Source: Streptomyces sp. CA-278952
GTDB lineage: Bacteria > Actinomycetota > Actinomycetes > Streptomycetales > Streptomycetaceae
DNA length: 64,000 nt
Direction of reading: 5' to 3'
NCBI RefSeq assembly: GCF_028747205.1
Contig: NZ_CP112880.1
Coordinates: 4,526,001 to 4,590,000 of the forward strand
Shown: in pieces, positions 1 through 9,289 of the stretch
Layout of the letters: each line of letters begins with the position of its first letter
Numbering within the stretch: position 1 is the stretch's first letter
Notes under the pieces: model-generated
Seen by the model: only the letters and a program-made list of their open reading frames with translations
The model's database searches: none
What the model was told of the DNA's origin: nothing
Position numbers and translations under genes: made by a program

Positions 1-123
1 CGCCGCGCGATGTCCTCCGCCGAACGCGAGGCCGACCTCGCGGAGGCGCTGGCCTTCACCCGCCTCCACCTGGCCACCGCGACCGCCGCCGGCGACCCGT
101 CCCCGAAAATCCACCGCCCGTGA
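1..123 (+). CDS. C-terminal end of an upstream protein (partial)
   Basis: An open frame enters from the left edge and stops at the TGA at 121-123. The visible tail is about 40 residues, rich in Ala, Glu and Arg, with no motif I recognise. An in-frame ATG at 10 could also start a 37-residue peptide, but the frame is open to the window edge, so a truncated longer gene is more likely. Its stop overlaps the GTG at 120 of the TetR gene (GTGA), so the two are probably translationally coupled. Confidence 0.5.
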   Translation, partial: RRAMSSAEREADLAEALAFTRLHLATATAAGDPSPKIHRP

Positions 124-773
124 CCGAGGAGCCCGGCCGACCGCCCGTGACCGAGGACGCTCCCGCCACTCCCGCCCCGCGCCGCCGGGGCCGCCCCTCC
201 CGCAAGGCCGCGTCCGAGGGCCCCGACGCCCGTACGCGCATCCTGGAGGCGGCCCGTACGGAATTCGCCGAGCGCGGCTACGACAAAACGTCGATCCGGG
301 GCATCGCCAAGGCCGCCGTGGTCGACGCGGCCCTCGTCCACCACTACTTCGGCACGAAGGACGAGGTCTTCGCCGCCGCCGTCGAGGTCACCTTCGAACC
401 GGCCCTGGTCGTCCACACCGTTCTCGGCGGCCCGCCGGAGGGCCTGGGGGAGCGGCTGGCGCGCTTCTTCCTCTCCGTCTGGGAGGACCCGGCCACCCGC
501 TCGCCCCTGCTGGCGATCCTGCGCTCCGCGCTGACCCACGAGGCGGCGGCGAAGGTGCTGCGCGAATTCGTCCTGCGGCGGCTGCTGGAGCGGATCGCGG
601 CGGAGCTGGACGTTCCGGACGCCACGTTCCGCGCCGAGCTGGCCGCCTCGCACCTGATCGGCATCGCGATGCTCCGGTACATGATCCGCGCCGAGCCGCT
701 CGCCTCCGCCGACCCGGAGGACATCGTGGCGATGGTCGCCCCCACGCTCCAGCGATACTTGGGCGAGCGCTGA
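120..773 (+). CDS. TetR/AcrR family transcriptional regulator
   Basis: One-component repressor-like regulator of 217 residues, a normal TetR length. The first 35 residues are a Pro/Arg-rich tail. An N-terminal helix-turn-helix follows (about residues 37-85), ending in the typical [12 protein letters not shown] recognition-helix segment. The C-terminal two-thirds is helical and should bind a ligand I cannot predict. GTG at 120 overlaps the upstream stop; GTG at 147 is an alternative that loses only the disordered tail. The upstream partner may be its target, but it is cut off by the window edge. Confidence 0.85.
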   Translation: MTEEPGRPPVTEDAPATPAPRRRGRPSRKAASEGPDARTRILEAARTEFAERGYDKTSIRGIAKAAVVDAALVHHYFGTKDEVFAAAVEVTFEPALVVHTVLGGPPEGLGERLARFFLSVWEDPATRSPLLAILRSALTHEAAAKVLREFVLRRLLERIAAELDVPDATFRAELAASHLIGIAMLRYMIRAEPLASADPEDIVAMVAPTLQRYLGER

Positions 774-941
774 ACCCCGGCCGGGATCCCGGCCGGAACC
801 CCGGCCGTGGCTGACCACCCACCGGCCCCCGCGTCCCGCATTCCGGACAGGCTGTCCAGATCTTGGATCCGGGGCGTACGCTCGAAGGCAGTCTTTCTTT
901 AACTGTCGGAGGCAGTCCCCCTGCCGAAGGAGCGAGCGACG

Positions 942-2792
942 ATGCCGCAGCTGAGGTCCCGCACGGTCACCCACGGACGCAACATGGCGGGCGCGCGCGC
1001 CCTTATGCGCGCGTCGGGCGTAGCGAGCGCGGACATCGGCAAGCCGATCATCGCGGTCGCCAACTCGTTCACCGAGTTCGTCCCCGGCCACACCCACCTC
1101 GCCCCGGTCGGCCGGATCGTCTCCGAGGCGATCCTGGCGGCGGGCGCGGTCCCGCGCGAGTTCAACACCATCGCCGTGGACGACGGCATCGCGATGGGCC
1201 ACGGCGGCATGCTCTACAGCCTGCCCTCCCGCGACCTGATCGCCGACTCCGTGGAGTACATGGTCGAGGCGCACTGCGCGGACGCGCTGATCTGCATCTC
1301 CAACTGCGACAAGATCACCCCGGGCATGCTGATGGCCGCCATGCGCCTCAACATCCCGACCGTCTTCGTCTCCGGCGGCCCGATGGAGGCCGGCAAGGCC
1401 ACCCTGGTCGACGGCACGGTCCGCAAGCTCGACCTGGTCAACGCGATCAGCGACGCGGTCGACGAGTCCGTCTCCGACGAGGACATGCTCCGCATCGAGG
1501 AGAACGCCTGCCCCACCTGCGGCAGCTGTTCCGGCATGTTCACCGCCAACTCGATGAACTGCCTGACCGAGGTCCTCGGCCTCTCCCTCCCCGGCAACGG
1601 CTCCGTCCTCGCCACGCACACCGCCCGCCGGGCGCTGTACGAGGACGCCGGCCGCACGGTCGTCGAGATCACCAAGCGCTACTACGAGCAGGACGACGAG
1701 ACGGTCCTGCCGCGCGCGATCGGCACCCGCGCCGCGTTCGACAACGCGATGGCGCTGGACATCGCCATGGGCGGCTCGACCAACACGATCCTGCACCTGC
1801 TGGCCGCCGCCGAGGAAGCGGAGCTGGCGTACGGCCTCGACGACATCAACGAGGTCTCGCGCCGGGTCCCCTGCCTCTCCAAGGTCGCCCCGAACGTCGC
1901 CCCCGGCGGCACGTACTACATGGAGGACGTCCACCGGGCCGGCGGTATCCCCGCCCTCATCGGCGAGCTCCACCGCGGCGGCCTGCTCAACGAGGACGTG
2001 CACGCGGTGCACTCCGACACCCTCGCCGAGTGGCTGAAGAACTGGGACGTCCGCGGCGGCTCCCCGTCCCCCGAGGCCATCGAGCTGTGGCACGCCGCCC
2101 CCGGCTGTGTCCGCTCCGCCACCGCCTTCTCGCAGTCCGAGCGGTGGGACACCCTCGACCTGGACGCGGCGGGCGGCTGCATCCGCGACGTCGAGCACGC
2201 CTACTCCAAGGACGGCGGCCTCGCCGTCCTCAAGGGCAACCTCGCCGTGGACGGCTGTGTCGTGAAGACGGCCGGCGTCGACGAGTCGATCTGGACCTTC
2301 GAGGGCCCGGCCGTCGTCTGCGAGTCGCAGGACGAGGCCGTCGACAAGATCCTCCGCAAGGAGATCGAGCCGGGCGACGTCGTCGTCATCCGTTACGAGG
2401 GCCCGCGCGGCGGCCCCGGCATGCAGGAGATGCTCTACCCCACCTCCTTCCTCAAGGGCCGGGGTCTGGGCAAGGTCTGCGCGCTGGTCACCGACGGCCG
2501 CTTCTCCGGCGGCACGTCGGGCCTCTCCATCGGCCACGCCTCGCCCGAGGCGGCCTCCGGCGGCACGATCGCGCTCGTCGAGGACGGCGACCGGATCCGG
2601 ATCGACATCCCGAACCGCTCCATCGAACTGCTCGTCGACGACGCCGAACTGGCCACCCGCCGCGAGGCGCTGAACGGCGTGTACGCGCCGAAGAACCGCG
2701 ACCGCAAGGTCTCGGCCGCGCTGCGCGCCTACGCGGCGATGACCACGAGCGCGGACCGCGGTGCGGTCAGGGACGTCTCGAAGCTGGGCTGA
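942..2792 (+). CDS. ilvD: Dihydroxy-acid dehydratase
   Basis: Catalyses dehydration of 2,3-dihydroxy-isovalerate and 2,3-dihydroxy-3-methylvalerate to the 2-keto acids, the third common step of valine and isoleucine synthesis, in the cytoplasm. Its 616 residues match the IlvD family. The family signatures are present: [10 protein letters not shown] with Cys122, and the [11 protein letters not shown] segment (residues 190-200), which together provide Fe-S cluster ligands. The late [14 protein letters not shown] motif is also present. ATG at 942 is preceded by AAGGAG about 9 nt upstream. It lies alone, 168 bp after the TetR gene, and is followed by a palindromic element. Confidence 0.97.
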   Translation: MPQLRSRTVTHGRNMAGARALMRASGVASADIGKPIIAVANSFTEFVPGHTHLAPVGRIVSEAILAAGAVPREFNTIAVDDGIAMGHGGMLYSLPSRDLIADSVEYMVEAHCADALICISNCDKITPGMLMAAMRLNIPTVFVSGGPMEAGKATLVDGTVRKLDLVNAISDAVDESVSDEDMLRIEENACPTCGSCSGMFTANSMNCLTEVLGLSLPGNGSVLATHTARRALYEDAGRTVVEITKRYYEQDDETVLPRAIGTRAAFDNAMALDIAMGGSTNTILHLLAAAEEAELAYGLDDINEVSRRVPCLSKVAPNVAPGGTYYMEDVHRAGGIPALIGELHRGGLLNEDVHAVHSDTLAEWLKNWDVRGGSPSPEAIELWHAAPGCVRSATAFSQSERWDTLDLDAAGGCIRDVEHAYSKDGGLAVLKGNLAVDGCVVKTAGVDESIWTFEGPAVVCESQDEAVDKILRKEIEPGDVVVIRYEGPRGGPGMQEMLYPTSFLKGRGLGKVCALVTDGRFSGGTSGLSIGHASPEAASGGTIALVEDGDRIRIDIPNRSIELLVDDAELATRREALNGVYAPKNRDRKVSAALRAYAAMTTSADRGAVRDVSKLG

Positions 2793-2818
2793 CGTCTCGG
2801 CTTCCCGACCTCAGCCCC

Positions 2819-2892
2819 CCGGACCCCCGCTCCTCAAGCTCCTCCGGGCGCCCATTCAAGCCCCTCCGGCGATTGAGGAGCGGGGTCCGGGG
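2819..2892. repeat. Intergenic palindromic (REP-like) element
   Basis: The arms at 2819-2837 and 2873-2892 (TTGAGGAGCGGGGTCCGG on the right) pair almost perfectly, with one bulged base, around a C-rich loop. It sits between the convergent ilvD and kinase genes, so it can act as a bidirectional terminator. From general knowledge, this motif family (a GATTGAGGAGCGGGG core followed by GGGGC...GCCCC) recurs in intergenic regions of Streptomyces genomes. Confidence 0.7.
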
Positions 2893-2953
2893 CAGAGCCC
2901 CGGGTACTTGAGGGCGGTCCCGGGCCATCACCAGGCGCCCGGGAGCCGGGCCC

Positions 2954-5128
2954 TCACCAGGAGCCCGGCTCCGCCCCGTCCACCGCGAAGACCGACCCGT
3001 CCGGCGCCGTCCCCACGACCGTCCGCCCCGCAGTGACCGGTGCGGGCAGGTCGGAGGCGTAGGCGAGCTTCCCGCCGCTCAGCCGCGCCCGGGTCTGACC
3101 CACCAGCGCACCCCGGTCCGTGTCGACGGCCAGCAGCCGCCCGTCCGCGGCGGAGAAGTACAGGTGGCCGCCCTCCCCGAGCACCGGAGCGGAAGCCCGC
3201 CCGACCCCCGTCTCCAGCCGCCACAGCTCGGCCTTCGCCCCGTCCGCCGCGGTGTCGACGGCCAGCAGCGACCCGCCCCGCGCCAGCAGGTACGCGACGT
3301 CCCCGGCCATGACCACCTGCGGCCCGTCCAACGTGAAGGGCAGCGGGACCCGGACCGATCCGCCGGTGCCGGGCGCGTACCGGACCAGTTCGGTGGTGTC
3401 CGAGTTCTCGTCCATCGCCGTCAGCACCAGCTCCCCGGCCCCGGCGGTCCCGACCGGGGTGAGGGCCCCGTCCAGCCGCCGCTGCCAGGACGCCCGGCCG
3501 GTCGCGGCGTCCACCGCCGTGACCAGGGTCGACGCGCCCGAGGACGCCTGCTCGAAGGCGTAGGCGAGCCCGGACGCCCCGTCGTACAGGGCGAAGTCGG
3601 GCCGGGTGTGCTGCGCCGGCGGCCCCTCCCAGCGGGACACCCCGCTCGCCGCGTCCAACGCCGTCACCGTGCCGTCGTCCGCGACGGTCAGCAGCGTGTC
3701 GCCCGCTGGGAACGCGCCACCGGGACTCGCGGACAGGGCGGTGTCCCGGACGGCGGTGCCCTTCACCGGGTCGAACGCGCGCAGCTTCCCGTCCGGGCCG
3801 GCGGACAGCACGACCCCGCCCGAGACGACCGGAGCGTGGGCGGCCGTCCGCGAGGAGGAGGACCGGGCCGACCACAGCACGCGCCCGTCCGCCGGATCGA
3901 TCCTGGCGATGCCGCCCCCGGCCGCCGAGCAGTACAGCGCACCCCCGGCCCCGGCGGTGGAACAGGCGGGCGTGGCGGTGCCGGAGGTCCGCAACGCGGT
4001 ACGCCACGGGGTGACGGCGGCCTCGCCCTGCCCGCCTCCGGCCTCCGCGCGTTCCGGCTCCGGGCGGCTCGCGTCCGTACCCGCGCCCCACACGGCGTAC
4101 GCCCCGGCGCCCGCCCCCGCCACCAGCAGGAGCAGCGCCGCCGCCACGACCAGCCGGACGCGCGGCAGCCGACGGCGCCGCACCACGGGCGCGGGGCCCA
4201 CATGCGTGTCCGCCTCCGAACCGTCCCGCTCCCGCGCCGCCGGCACCGCCGCCGCGACCACCGCCCGTCGCCGCTGCGACGGCAGGAACGCGTCGGCCTC
4301 GTACGACGGAGGCAGCAGCGCCTCCATCACCTCGCCCGGCGTGGGCCGGTCGGCCGGGTCCTTCGCCAGGCACCGGGCGACCAGCGGCGCGAGGTCCTCC
4401 GGCACTCCGCCGAGGTCCGGCTGGTCGTGCACCACCTGGTACGCCACGATGTACGGGCTGTCCGAGTCGAACGGACCCCGGCCCGTCGCCGCGTGGACGA
4501 TCACGGCCCCCAGCGCGAACACGTCGGCCGGCGGCCCGACCTCGCGCGGCCGCTGGAACTGCTCGGGAGCCATATAGGGCGGCGAACCGATCAGCTTGCC
4601 CGTCTCGGTGCGCAGATCACTGTCGTACGGCCGGGAGATCCCGAAGTCGATGACCTTGGGGCCCCCGTCGGTCAGCAGCACGTTGCTCGGCTTCAGATCG
4701 CGGTGGATCACGCCCGCCCGATGGATGTCCCGCAGCGCCTCGGCGAGCCCGGCGGTCAGCCTGCGCAGCTCGGCGGGGGCCATCGGGCCGCTCCGCTTCA
4801 CCTGCTCGGCGAGCGTGGGCCCGGGAACGTACAGGGTGGCCATCCAGGGCCGCCCGGCCTCCGGATCGGCGTCGACGACGGGAGCCGTGAACGCCCCGCT
4901 CACCCGCCGCGCGGCCGCCACCTCCTGCCGGAACCGTGCCCTGAACTCGGGATCGGCCGCGTAGGGCGCGTGCACCACCTTCACCGCGAGCTGCATCCCC
5001 GAGGCCGAGCGCGCCAGATGCACGACCCCCATGCCGCCCGAGCCGAGACGGGCCTCAAGACGGTAGGCGCCGGCGTAACTCGGAAACTCCGCTTCCGGAT
5101 GCGCTCCGGGCTCTCGCAGCGGCGGCAT
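2954..5128 (-). CDS. Membrane Ser/Thr protein kinase with PQQ-type beta-propeller domain
   Basis: Hanks-type kinase of 724 residues. The cytoplasmic kinase domain has the glycine loop LGSGGMG (28-34), catalytic Lys50, HRDLKPSN (142-149, catalytic Asp144), DFG (161-163) and an APE-type motif (MAPEQ). A positively charged linker leads to one transmembrane helix (about 326-347). The extracellular part, about 370 residues, has repeated 'DPADGRVLW', 'LDAASGVSRW' and 'VDAATGRASW' strands typical of PQQ/quinoprotein-like propellers, presumably a ligand sensor. ATG at 5128 was chosen because the glycine loop begins about 28 residues later; upstream in-frame starts would add non-kinase sequence. It is divergent from the SH3b gene, with 133 bp between starts. 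The substrate is unknown. Confidence 0.9.
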   Translation of the reverse strand: MPPLREPGAHPEAEFPSYAGAYRLEARLGSGGMGVVHLARSASGMQLAVKVVHAPYAADPEFRARFRQEVAAARRVSGAFTAPVVDADPEAGRPWMATLYVPGPTLAEQVKRSGPMAPAELRRLTAGLAEALRDIHRAGVIHRDLKPSNVLLTDGGPKVIDFGISRPYDSDLRTETGKLIGSPPYMAPEQFQRPREVGPPADVFALGAVIVHAATGRGPFDSDSPYIVAYQVVHDQPDLGGVPEDLAPLVARCLAKDPADRPTPGEVMEALLPPSYEADAFLPSQRRRAVVAAAVPAARERDGSEADTHVGPAPVVRRRRLPRVRLVVAAALLLLVAGAGAGAYAVWGAGTDASRPEPERAEAGGGQGEAAVTPWRTALRTSGTATPACSTAGAGGALYCSAAGGGIARIDPADGRVLWSARSSSSRTAAHAPVVSGGVVLSAGPDGKLRAFDPVKGTAVRDTALSASPGGAFPAGDTLLTVADDGTVTALDAASGVSRWEGPPAQHTRPDFALYDGASGLAYAFEQASSGASTLVTAVDAATGRASWQRRLDGALTPVGTAGAGELVLTAMDENSDTTELVRYAPGTGGSVRVPLPFTLDGPQVVMAGDVAYLLARGGSLLAVDTAADGAKAELWRLETGVGRASAPVLGEGGHLYFSAADGRLLAVDTDRGALVGQTRARLSGGKLAYASDLPAPVTAGRTVVGTAPDGSVFAVDGAEPGSW

Positions 5129-5261
5129 CGCCCACCCCCGTGTGTTCGTGCGCATGCGACGCACGGAGCCTAGTCGATGGTGCCTGGGAGAGGCACGGGG
5201 CTTGCTAGCCTGCGCGTCGTACGCGGCTCGCGTACGCGACATCTCAACGGGGGAGGCCCAC

Positions 5262-5618
5262 ATGGGCGTTGAAGAGCACACCGCAGAGCCCACGCGCGAC
5301 GAGGTGGACGGGGCGGAAGGGGCGACGGCCGTGGCGCAGGCCGAGCTGAGGGTGGAGACCACCGCGTCCGGCACCCGCTACCCGGTCGCCCCGGGCTACC
5401 GGGTCAACGTCCGCACCGGCCCCGGCACCAGCTACCGCATCGTCAGGACCATGCCGTACGGACAGAAGATCCCGATCTACTGCCAGAAGCCGGGGGAGAC
5501 CGTCACCGGCCCGTACGGCACGTCGAACCTCTGGGACAACATCGCCAACGGCCAGTTCGTCGCGGACGCCTACGTCTACACGGGGCGCGACGGCTACGTC
5601 GCACCGCGCTGCGATTGA
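5262..5618 (+). CDS. SH3b-domain small protein
   Basis: A 118-residue protein. After about 40 acidic, flexible residues comes one bacterial SH3-like domain with the hallmark RVNVRTGPGTSYRIV strand (about residues 47-61), then a Cys-containing segment and a C-terminal Cys (PRCD). These two cysteines could form a disulfide. No signal peptide is evident from this start, so its location is unclear. ATG at 5262 has a strong GGGGGAGG ribosome binding site 5-12 nt upstream. It is divergent from the sensor kinase gene, so shared regulation is possible but not shown. Confidence 0.8.
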   Translation: MGVEEHTAEPTRDEVDGAEGATAVAQAELRVETTASGTRYPVAPGYRVNVRTGPGTSYRIVRTMPYGQKIPIYCQKPGETVTGPYGTSNLWDNIANGQFVADAYVYTGRDGYVAPRCD

Positions 5619-5661
5619 CGGCTCCGCCCGGCACCCGGGGGCTGCGGGGATAATCGACCTC

Positions 5662-6192
5662 GTGAGCGAGAACAGCGCAGCCCCCGGCACCCCGCCCGTC
5701 ACGGCCCCGGGCCCGCGGCCCGAGCCCATCCGTTTCTTCGGCACGACCTGGGTCGACCACGACGGCGGCTACGGCCTCCGGCGGGCCGGCGTCGCCGTCG
5801 GCTCGCTGGCCGCCGCCGTGGCCGCCTGCTTCCTCCTGCGCTTCGCCTACCAGGGGCTGGAGATCGCTGAGGTCGGGAGCCTGGTCGGGATACTGGTGAT
5901 CGCGATGTTCTCCATCTGCAGCGCCATCGCGTTCCGCAAGACCTGGGAGGGCTTCGGCGCCCGCCCGAAGGACCCGGACCGCGAGGACTCCCTGCGCGGC
6001 CTGAAGTCGATCGGCTTCATCGGCTCGCTCCTCGCCTACTTCGTCCGCTCGCTCACCGAGGCCCCGGGCGAGAAGCTGCGCCGCACCGAGTACGAGAAGG
6101 CCCGCGTCCAGTTCGAGAAGCGCCGCTCGACCCGGACCGGCAACCCGTCGACCCGCGGGACCTCCGGCCGCAAGCGCCCGAAACGCGGCTGA
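5662..6192 (+). CDS. Small integral membrane protein
   Basis: A 176-residue protein starting at GTG 5662, 43 bp after the SH3b gene. The first 40 residues are Pro-rich. Two adjacent hydrophobic helices (about 47-66 and 72-93) are followed by a basic, soluble C-terminal tail (EKARVQFEKRRS... ending KRPKRG) that should lie in the cytoplasm. A third, weaker hydrophobic stretch is around SIGFIGSLLAYFV. I do not recognise a family. It is close enough downstream of the SH3b gene to share its transcript. Confidence 0.75.
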   Translation: MSENSAAPGTPPVTAPGPRPEPIRFFGTTWVDHDGGYGLRRAGVAVGSLAAAVAACFLLRFAYQGLEIAEVGSLVGILVIAMFSICSAIAFRKTWEGFGARPKDPDREDSLRGLKSIGFIGSLLAYFVRSLTEAPGEKLRRTEYEKARVQFEKRRSTRTGNPSTRGTSGRKRPKRG

Positions 6193-6313
6193 GGCCGCCC
6201 CCGCCCGCCCGAGCGACTCAGCAGCCCGCCGACCCCGCGTCGGCGGGCTGAGCCGTTTCGTCCCGCGTCCCCCTGCTGACGGGACCCCTGCCGACAGGAC
6301 CCGACGGGACCCC

Positions 6314-6342
6314 TTGACGGGCGGCACTGTCGGGCGAAGAAT
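6314..6342 (+). promoter_or_regulatory. Sigma-70-type promoter of ABC exporter operon
   Basis: TTGACG at 6314-6319 and AAGAAT at 6337-6342 are separated by exactly 17 bp. Transcription would begin near 6349-6350, right at the ATG codons at 6350 and 6353, so the mRNA is probably leaderless. A TTG start at 6314 would place translation in the -35 box and is not credible. Confidence 0.7.
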
Positions 6343-6358
6343 TCATCACATGATGAAT
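6341..6358. promoter_or_regulatory. Perfect 18-bp operator-like palindrome
   Basis: ATTCATCA-CA-TGATGAAT, two perfect 8-bp arms with a 2-bp centre. It overlaps the -10 box, the predicted transcription start and the start codons of the ABC exporter gene. It is AT-rich in a GC-rich genome. The position suits a repressor that blocks RNA polymerase; the cognate regulator (a MarR, TetR or GntR type is likely) is not identifiable here. Confidence 0.65.
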
Positions 6359-7189
6359 AATGAACCCGGGGCGGCGCCGCCCGACCCCCCGTCGCACCCA
6401 CCACCACCTCCGGCGATCGAAGCCCGCGGCCTCACCGTCGTCCGGGGCGACCGCACCGTCCTGCGCGCCCTCGACTTCACCGTCCGCCCCGGCAGCATCA
6501 CCGGCCTCCTCGGCCCCTCGGGCTGCGGCAAGACCACCCTCATGCGCACCGTGGTCGGCACCCAGGCCAGGGCCACCGGCACCCTCGACGTCCTCGGCCG
6601 CCCCGCCGGCGACCCCGCGCTGCGCAGCCGCATCGGATACGTCACCCAGGCGCCCTCCGTCTACACCGACCTCACCGTCCGGCAGAACCTCGACTACTTC
6701 GCCGCCGTCCTGCACCCCGGCCGCGCCCACCGGGACGCCCGCCGTGCCGCCGTCACCCGCACCATCGAGGACGTCGACCTCACCCGCCACGCCGACGCCC
6801 TCGCCGGGGCGCTCTCCGGCGGCCAGCGCAGCCGCGTCTCGCTGGCCGTCGCCCTCCTCGGCACCCCGGAGCTGCTGGTCCTGGACGAACCGACCGTCGG
6901 GCTCGACCCCGTACTCCGCCGCGACCTCTGGGACCTCTTCCACCGCCTGGCCGCCGACCGCTCCACCGCACTCCTCATCTCCTCCCACGTCATGGACGAG
7001 GCCGAGCGCTGCCACCGCCTCCTCCTGATGCGGGACGGCCTGGTCCTCGCCGAGGACACCCCCGACGCCCTGCGCCGCCGCACCGGCACCCAGACCGTCG
7101 AGGAAGCGTTCCTCCATCTGGTCGCCGAGCACCCGGCCGACGTGGCCACGCCACCCGACCCGCCCCACACCCAGGAGGCCTCCCGATGA
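6350..7189 (+). CDS. ABC transporter ATP-binding protein
   Basis: Energises the export permease encoded next to it. It has 279 residues and a single nucleotide-binding domain: Walker A GPSGCGKTT (about 55-63), Q-loop near VTQAPSVYTDLTV, signature LSGGQRSR, Walker B LLVLDEPT and the switch His in SSHVMDE. The arrangement matches two-component drug or antibiotic exporters (DrrA/CcmA-like). ATG at 6350 or 6353 is preferred because the promoter places the 5' end of the mRNA there. The stop overlaps the permease start (ATGA). The operator palindrome over the start suggests induction by the exported compound. Confidence 0.92.
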   Translation: MMNNEPGAAPPDPPSHPPPPPAIEARGLTVVRGDRTVLRALDFTVRPGSITGLLGPSGCGKTTLMRTVVGTQARATGTLDVLGRPAGDPALRSRIGYVTQAPSVYTDLTVRQNLDYFAAVLHPGRAHRDARRAAVTRTIEDVDLTRHADALAGALSGGQRSRVSLAVALLGTPELLVLDEPTVGLDPVLRRDLWDLFHRLAADRSTALLISSHVMDEAERCHRLLLMRDGLVLAEDTPDALRRRTGTQTVEEAFLHLVAEHPADVATPPDPPHTQEASR

Positions 7190-7971
7190 CGGCCACCGCC
7201 CCGCCCGCGACCGAGGCCCCCCCCGCCCGTCCGCTCACCCCGTCCCGCACGGCAGCCACCGCGGGCCGCGTCCTGCGCCAGCTGACCCACGACCCGCGCA
7301 CGATCGCGCTCCTCGTGATCGTCCCGGTCCTGCTGATCACCCTGCTCCGCTACGTCTTCGACGGCGCGACCGGAACCTTCGACGCGATCGGGGCCTCCCT
7401 CCTCGGCATCTTCCCGCTGATCACGATGTTCCTGGTGACCTCGATCGCCACCCTGCGCGAACGCACCTCGGGCACCCTGGAGCGCCTCCTCGCCCTCCCG
7501 CTCGGCAAGGGAGACCTCATCGCGGGCTACGCCCTGGCGTTCGGCGCGGTCGCGGTTCTCCAGTCGGCGCTCGCGACGGCCGTCTCCATCTGGCTGCTGG
7601 GCCTGGACGTCACCGGCTCGCCCTGGCTGCTGCTCCTGGTCGCTCTGCTCGACGCCCTGCTCGGCACCGCGCTCGGCCTGTTCGTCTCCGCGTTCGCCGC
7701 GTCCGAGTTCCAGGCGGTCCAGTTCATGCCGGCGGTGATCTTCCCCCAGCTCCTGCTGTGCGGCCTGTTCACTCCGCGCGAGGCGATGCACCCCGTCCTG
7801 GAGGCGATCTCGAACGTCCTGCCCATGTCGTACGCGGTCGACGGCATGAACCAGGTCCTCCACCACCCGGACATCACCGGCGACTTCGTCCGCGACATCG
7901 CCGTGGTCGCGGGAAGCGCCCTCCTGGTCCTCTGCCTCGGCGCGATCACCCTCCGCCGCCGTACGCCGTGA
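7186..7971 (+). CDS. ABC-2 type transporter permease
   Basis: Membrane partner of the preceding ATPase, 261 residues. After an Ala/Pro-rich cytoplasmic N-terminus and a short amphipathic segment there are about six hydrophobic helices: IALLVIVPVLLITLL, LLGIFPLITMFLV, the one after GDLIAGYALAFG, SPWLLLLVALLDALLG, FMPAVIFPQLLLCGLF and AVVAGSALLVLCLGAI. The RERTSGTLERLL motif is the conserved ABC-2 coupling segment that contacts the ATPase. The 4-bp ATGA overlap indicates coupled translation in a two-gene operon. The substrate is unknown. Confidence 0.9.
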   Translation: MTATAPPATEAPPARPLTPSRTAATAGRVLRQLTHDPRTIALLVIVPVLLITLLRYVFDGATGTFDAIGASLLGIFPLITMFLVTSIATLRERTSGTLERLLALPLGKGDLIAGYALAFGAVAVLQSALATAVSIWLLGLDVTGSPWLLLLVALLDALLGTALGLFVSAFAASEFQAVQFMPAVIFPQLLLCGLFTPREAMHPVLEAISNVLPMSYAVDGMNQVLHHPDITGDFVRDIAVVAGSALLVLCLGAITLRRRTP

Positions 7972-8067
7972 GAACGCCGATGCGAGGATGACGACGGGAC
8001 GACGGCCCGCACCAGACGACAGAGCACAGCCCAGAGCACAGCCCAGCACCGCCCGGAGGGTGAACGC

Positions 8068-8877
8068 ATGACCCAGACAGTCGCAGTCCTCGGCACCGGC
8101 AAGATCGGCGAGGCCCTGCTCAGCGGGATGATCCGGGCGGGCTGGCGACCGGCCGACCTCCTGGTGACCACCCGCCGCGGCGACCGGGCCCAGGAACTCC
8201 ACACGCGGTACGGGGTCGAGTCCGTCACCAACGCGGAGGCGGCGAAGAACGCCGACATCCTCATCCTCGCCGTGAAGCCCCAGGACATGGGCAAGCTCCT
8301 GGACGAACTGGCCCCGCACGTCATCGCCGACCGCCTGGTCATCAGCGCCGCGGCCGGCATCACCACCGCTTTCATCGAGGACCGGCTCACCCCGGACACC
8401 CCGGTCGTCCGGGTCATGCCCAACACCCCGGTCCTCGTCGACGAGGGCATGTCCGTCATCTCGGCCGGCAGCCACGCCACCGGCGCGCACCTCGCCACCG
8501 CCGAGGAGATCTTCGGCGGCGTCGGCAAGACCCTGCGCGTCCCGGAGTCCCAGCAGGACGCGGCGACCGCCCTCTCCGGCTCCGGCCCCGCCTACTTCTA
8601 CTTCCTGGTCGAGGCCATGACCGACGCGGGCATCCTGCTGGGCCTGCCCCGCGCCCAGGCCCACGACCTCATCGTCCAGGCCGCGATCGGCGCCGCCGTC
8701 ATGCTCCGGGACAGCGGCGAACACCCGGTCAAGCTCCGTGAAGCCGTCACCAGCCCGGCCGGCACGACGATCAGCGCCATCCGCGAGCTGGAGAACCACG
8801 GAGTGCGCGCGGCCCTCATCGCCGCCCTGGAGGCGGCCCGCGACCGCAGCCGCGAACTGGCCTCCGGCAACGGCTGA
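8068..8877 (+). CDS. proC: Pyrroline-5-carboxylate reductase
   Basis: Reduces 1-pyrroline-5-carboxylate to proline with NAD(P)H, the last step of proline synthesis. Its 269 residues match the family. The N-terminal Rossmann motif VLGTGKIGEALLSGM (6-20) binds the cofactor. VRVMPNTPVLVDEGM and ALSGSGPAYFYFLVEA are conserved ProC segments, and the C-terminal TSPAGTTISAIRELE lies at the substrate site and dimer interface. ATG at 8068 follows GGAGGGTGAACGC. It is 96 bp after the ABC permease gene, so probably separately transcribed, and a hairpin follows before the rRNA promoter. Confidence 0.95.
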   Translation: MTQTVAVLGTGKIGEALLSGMIRAGWRPADLLVTTRRGDRAQELHTRYGVESVTNAEAAKNADILILAVKPQDMGKLLDELAPHVIADRLVISAAAGITTAFIEDRLTPDTPVVRVMPNTPVLVDEGMSVISAGSHATGAHLATAEEIFGGVGKTLRVPESQQDAATALSGSGPAYFYFLVEAMTDAGILLGLPRAQAHDLIVQAAIGAAVMLRDSGEHPVKLREAVTSPAGTTISAIRELENHGVRAALIAALEAARDRSRELASGNG

Positions 8878-8901
8878 CGACCAGCTCAGCCCTACCGTCC
8901 G

Positions 8902-8931
8902 CCCCCGGCCACCGGCACCACCGGCCGGGGG
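8902..8931 (+). terminator. Hairpin after proC
   Basis: CCCCCGGCC (8902-8910) pairs with GGCCGGGGG (8923-8931) around a 12-nt loop. There is no U-tract; instead the TTGACA of the first rRNA-side promoter follows at once. It would insulate the rRNA promoters from proC transcription. Confidence 0.55.
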
Positions 8932-8960
8932 TTGACACACTCCGGACACATCCGTAGTGT
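8932..8960 (+). promoter_or_regulatory. Strong HrdB-type promoter, probable first rRNA promoter
   Basis: TTGACA (8932-8937) and TAGTGT (8955-8960) are separated by exactly 17 bp, an excellent vegetative promoter pointing toward the rRNA genes. No credible protein gene lies in the 660 bp before 16S, so it most likely starts the long rRNA leader. Confidence 0.7.
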
Positions 8961-9188
8961 GCTCCGAGTTGTCCGACGTGAGCGCCGACCCCGGTCGGTC
9001 CCCGGACAGCCATTCCGCAGTAACCACGACAGAACGCGCGACCTCGTGTCGCATGCTTTTTCGTGTGCTGCGCGAAATGAGGAATCCGCGTTCGAAGGAA
9101 CGCACCCCGATTAGCGTCGGGGCGCAGGATTCCGCTAAAGTCTCACTCGTCGGAACGGCCCAACGGCCGGGAAGACAAACCCCGCTGA

Positions 9189-9225
9189 CCGGGAATCAGG
9201 CCCGAAAGGATCTGATAGAGTCGGA
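9189..9225 (+). promoter_or_regulatory. Tandem rRNA promoter repeat, copy 1
   Basis: A 37-bp unit ending in TCTGATAGAGTCGGA. TAGAGT at 9216-9221 resembles a -10 box; the -35 match is poor. A second copy (32 of 37 positions identical) begins exactly 101 bp downstream. A related -10-like TAAAGT followed by GTCGGA lies at 9134-9147. Streptomyces rRNA operons are known to have several tandem promoters. Confidence 0.55.
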
Positions 9226-9289
9226 CTCGCCGGAAAGGGAGAACGCGAAAGCGAAGGACCTGGAAAGCGAGATGCGAGACCCGCTTCGA

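Noticed and set aside
863..2911. Long plus-strand frame over ilvD in another phase (682 codons)
   Set aside because: Arg/Pro/His-rich shadow frame caused by high GC third positions; ilvD in the correct frame explains the region completely.
3164..5173. 669-codon plus-strand frame opposite the Ser/Thr kinase gene
   Set aside because: Antisense shadow; the minus-strand kinase has all catalytic motifs.
6314..6349. TTG at 6314 as start of the ABC ATPase gene
   Set aside because: It coincides with the -35 box of a strong promoter, and the 12 added residues are not part of the ABC domain.
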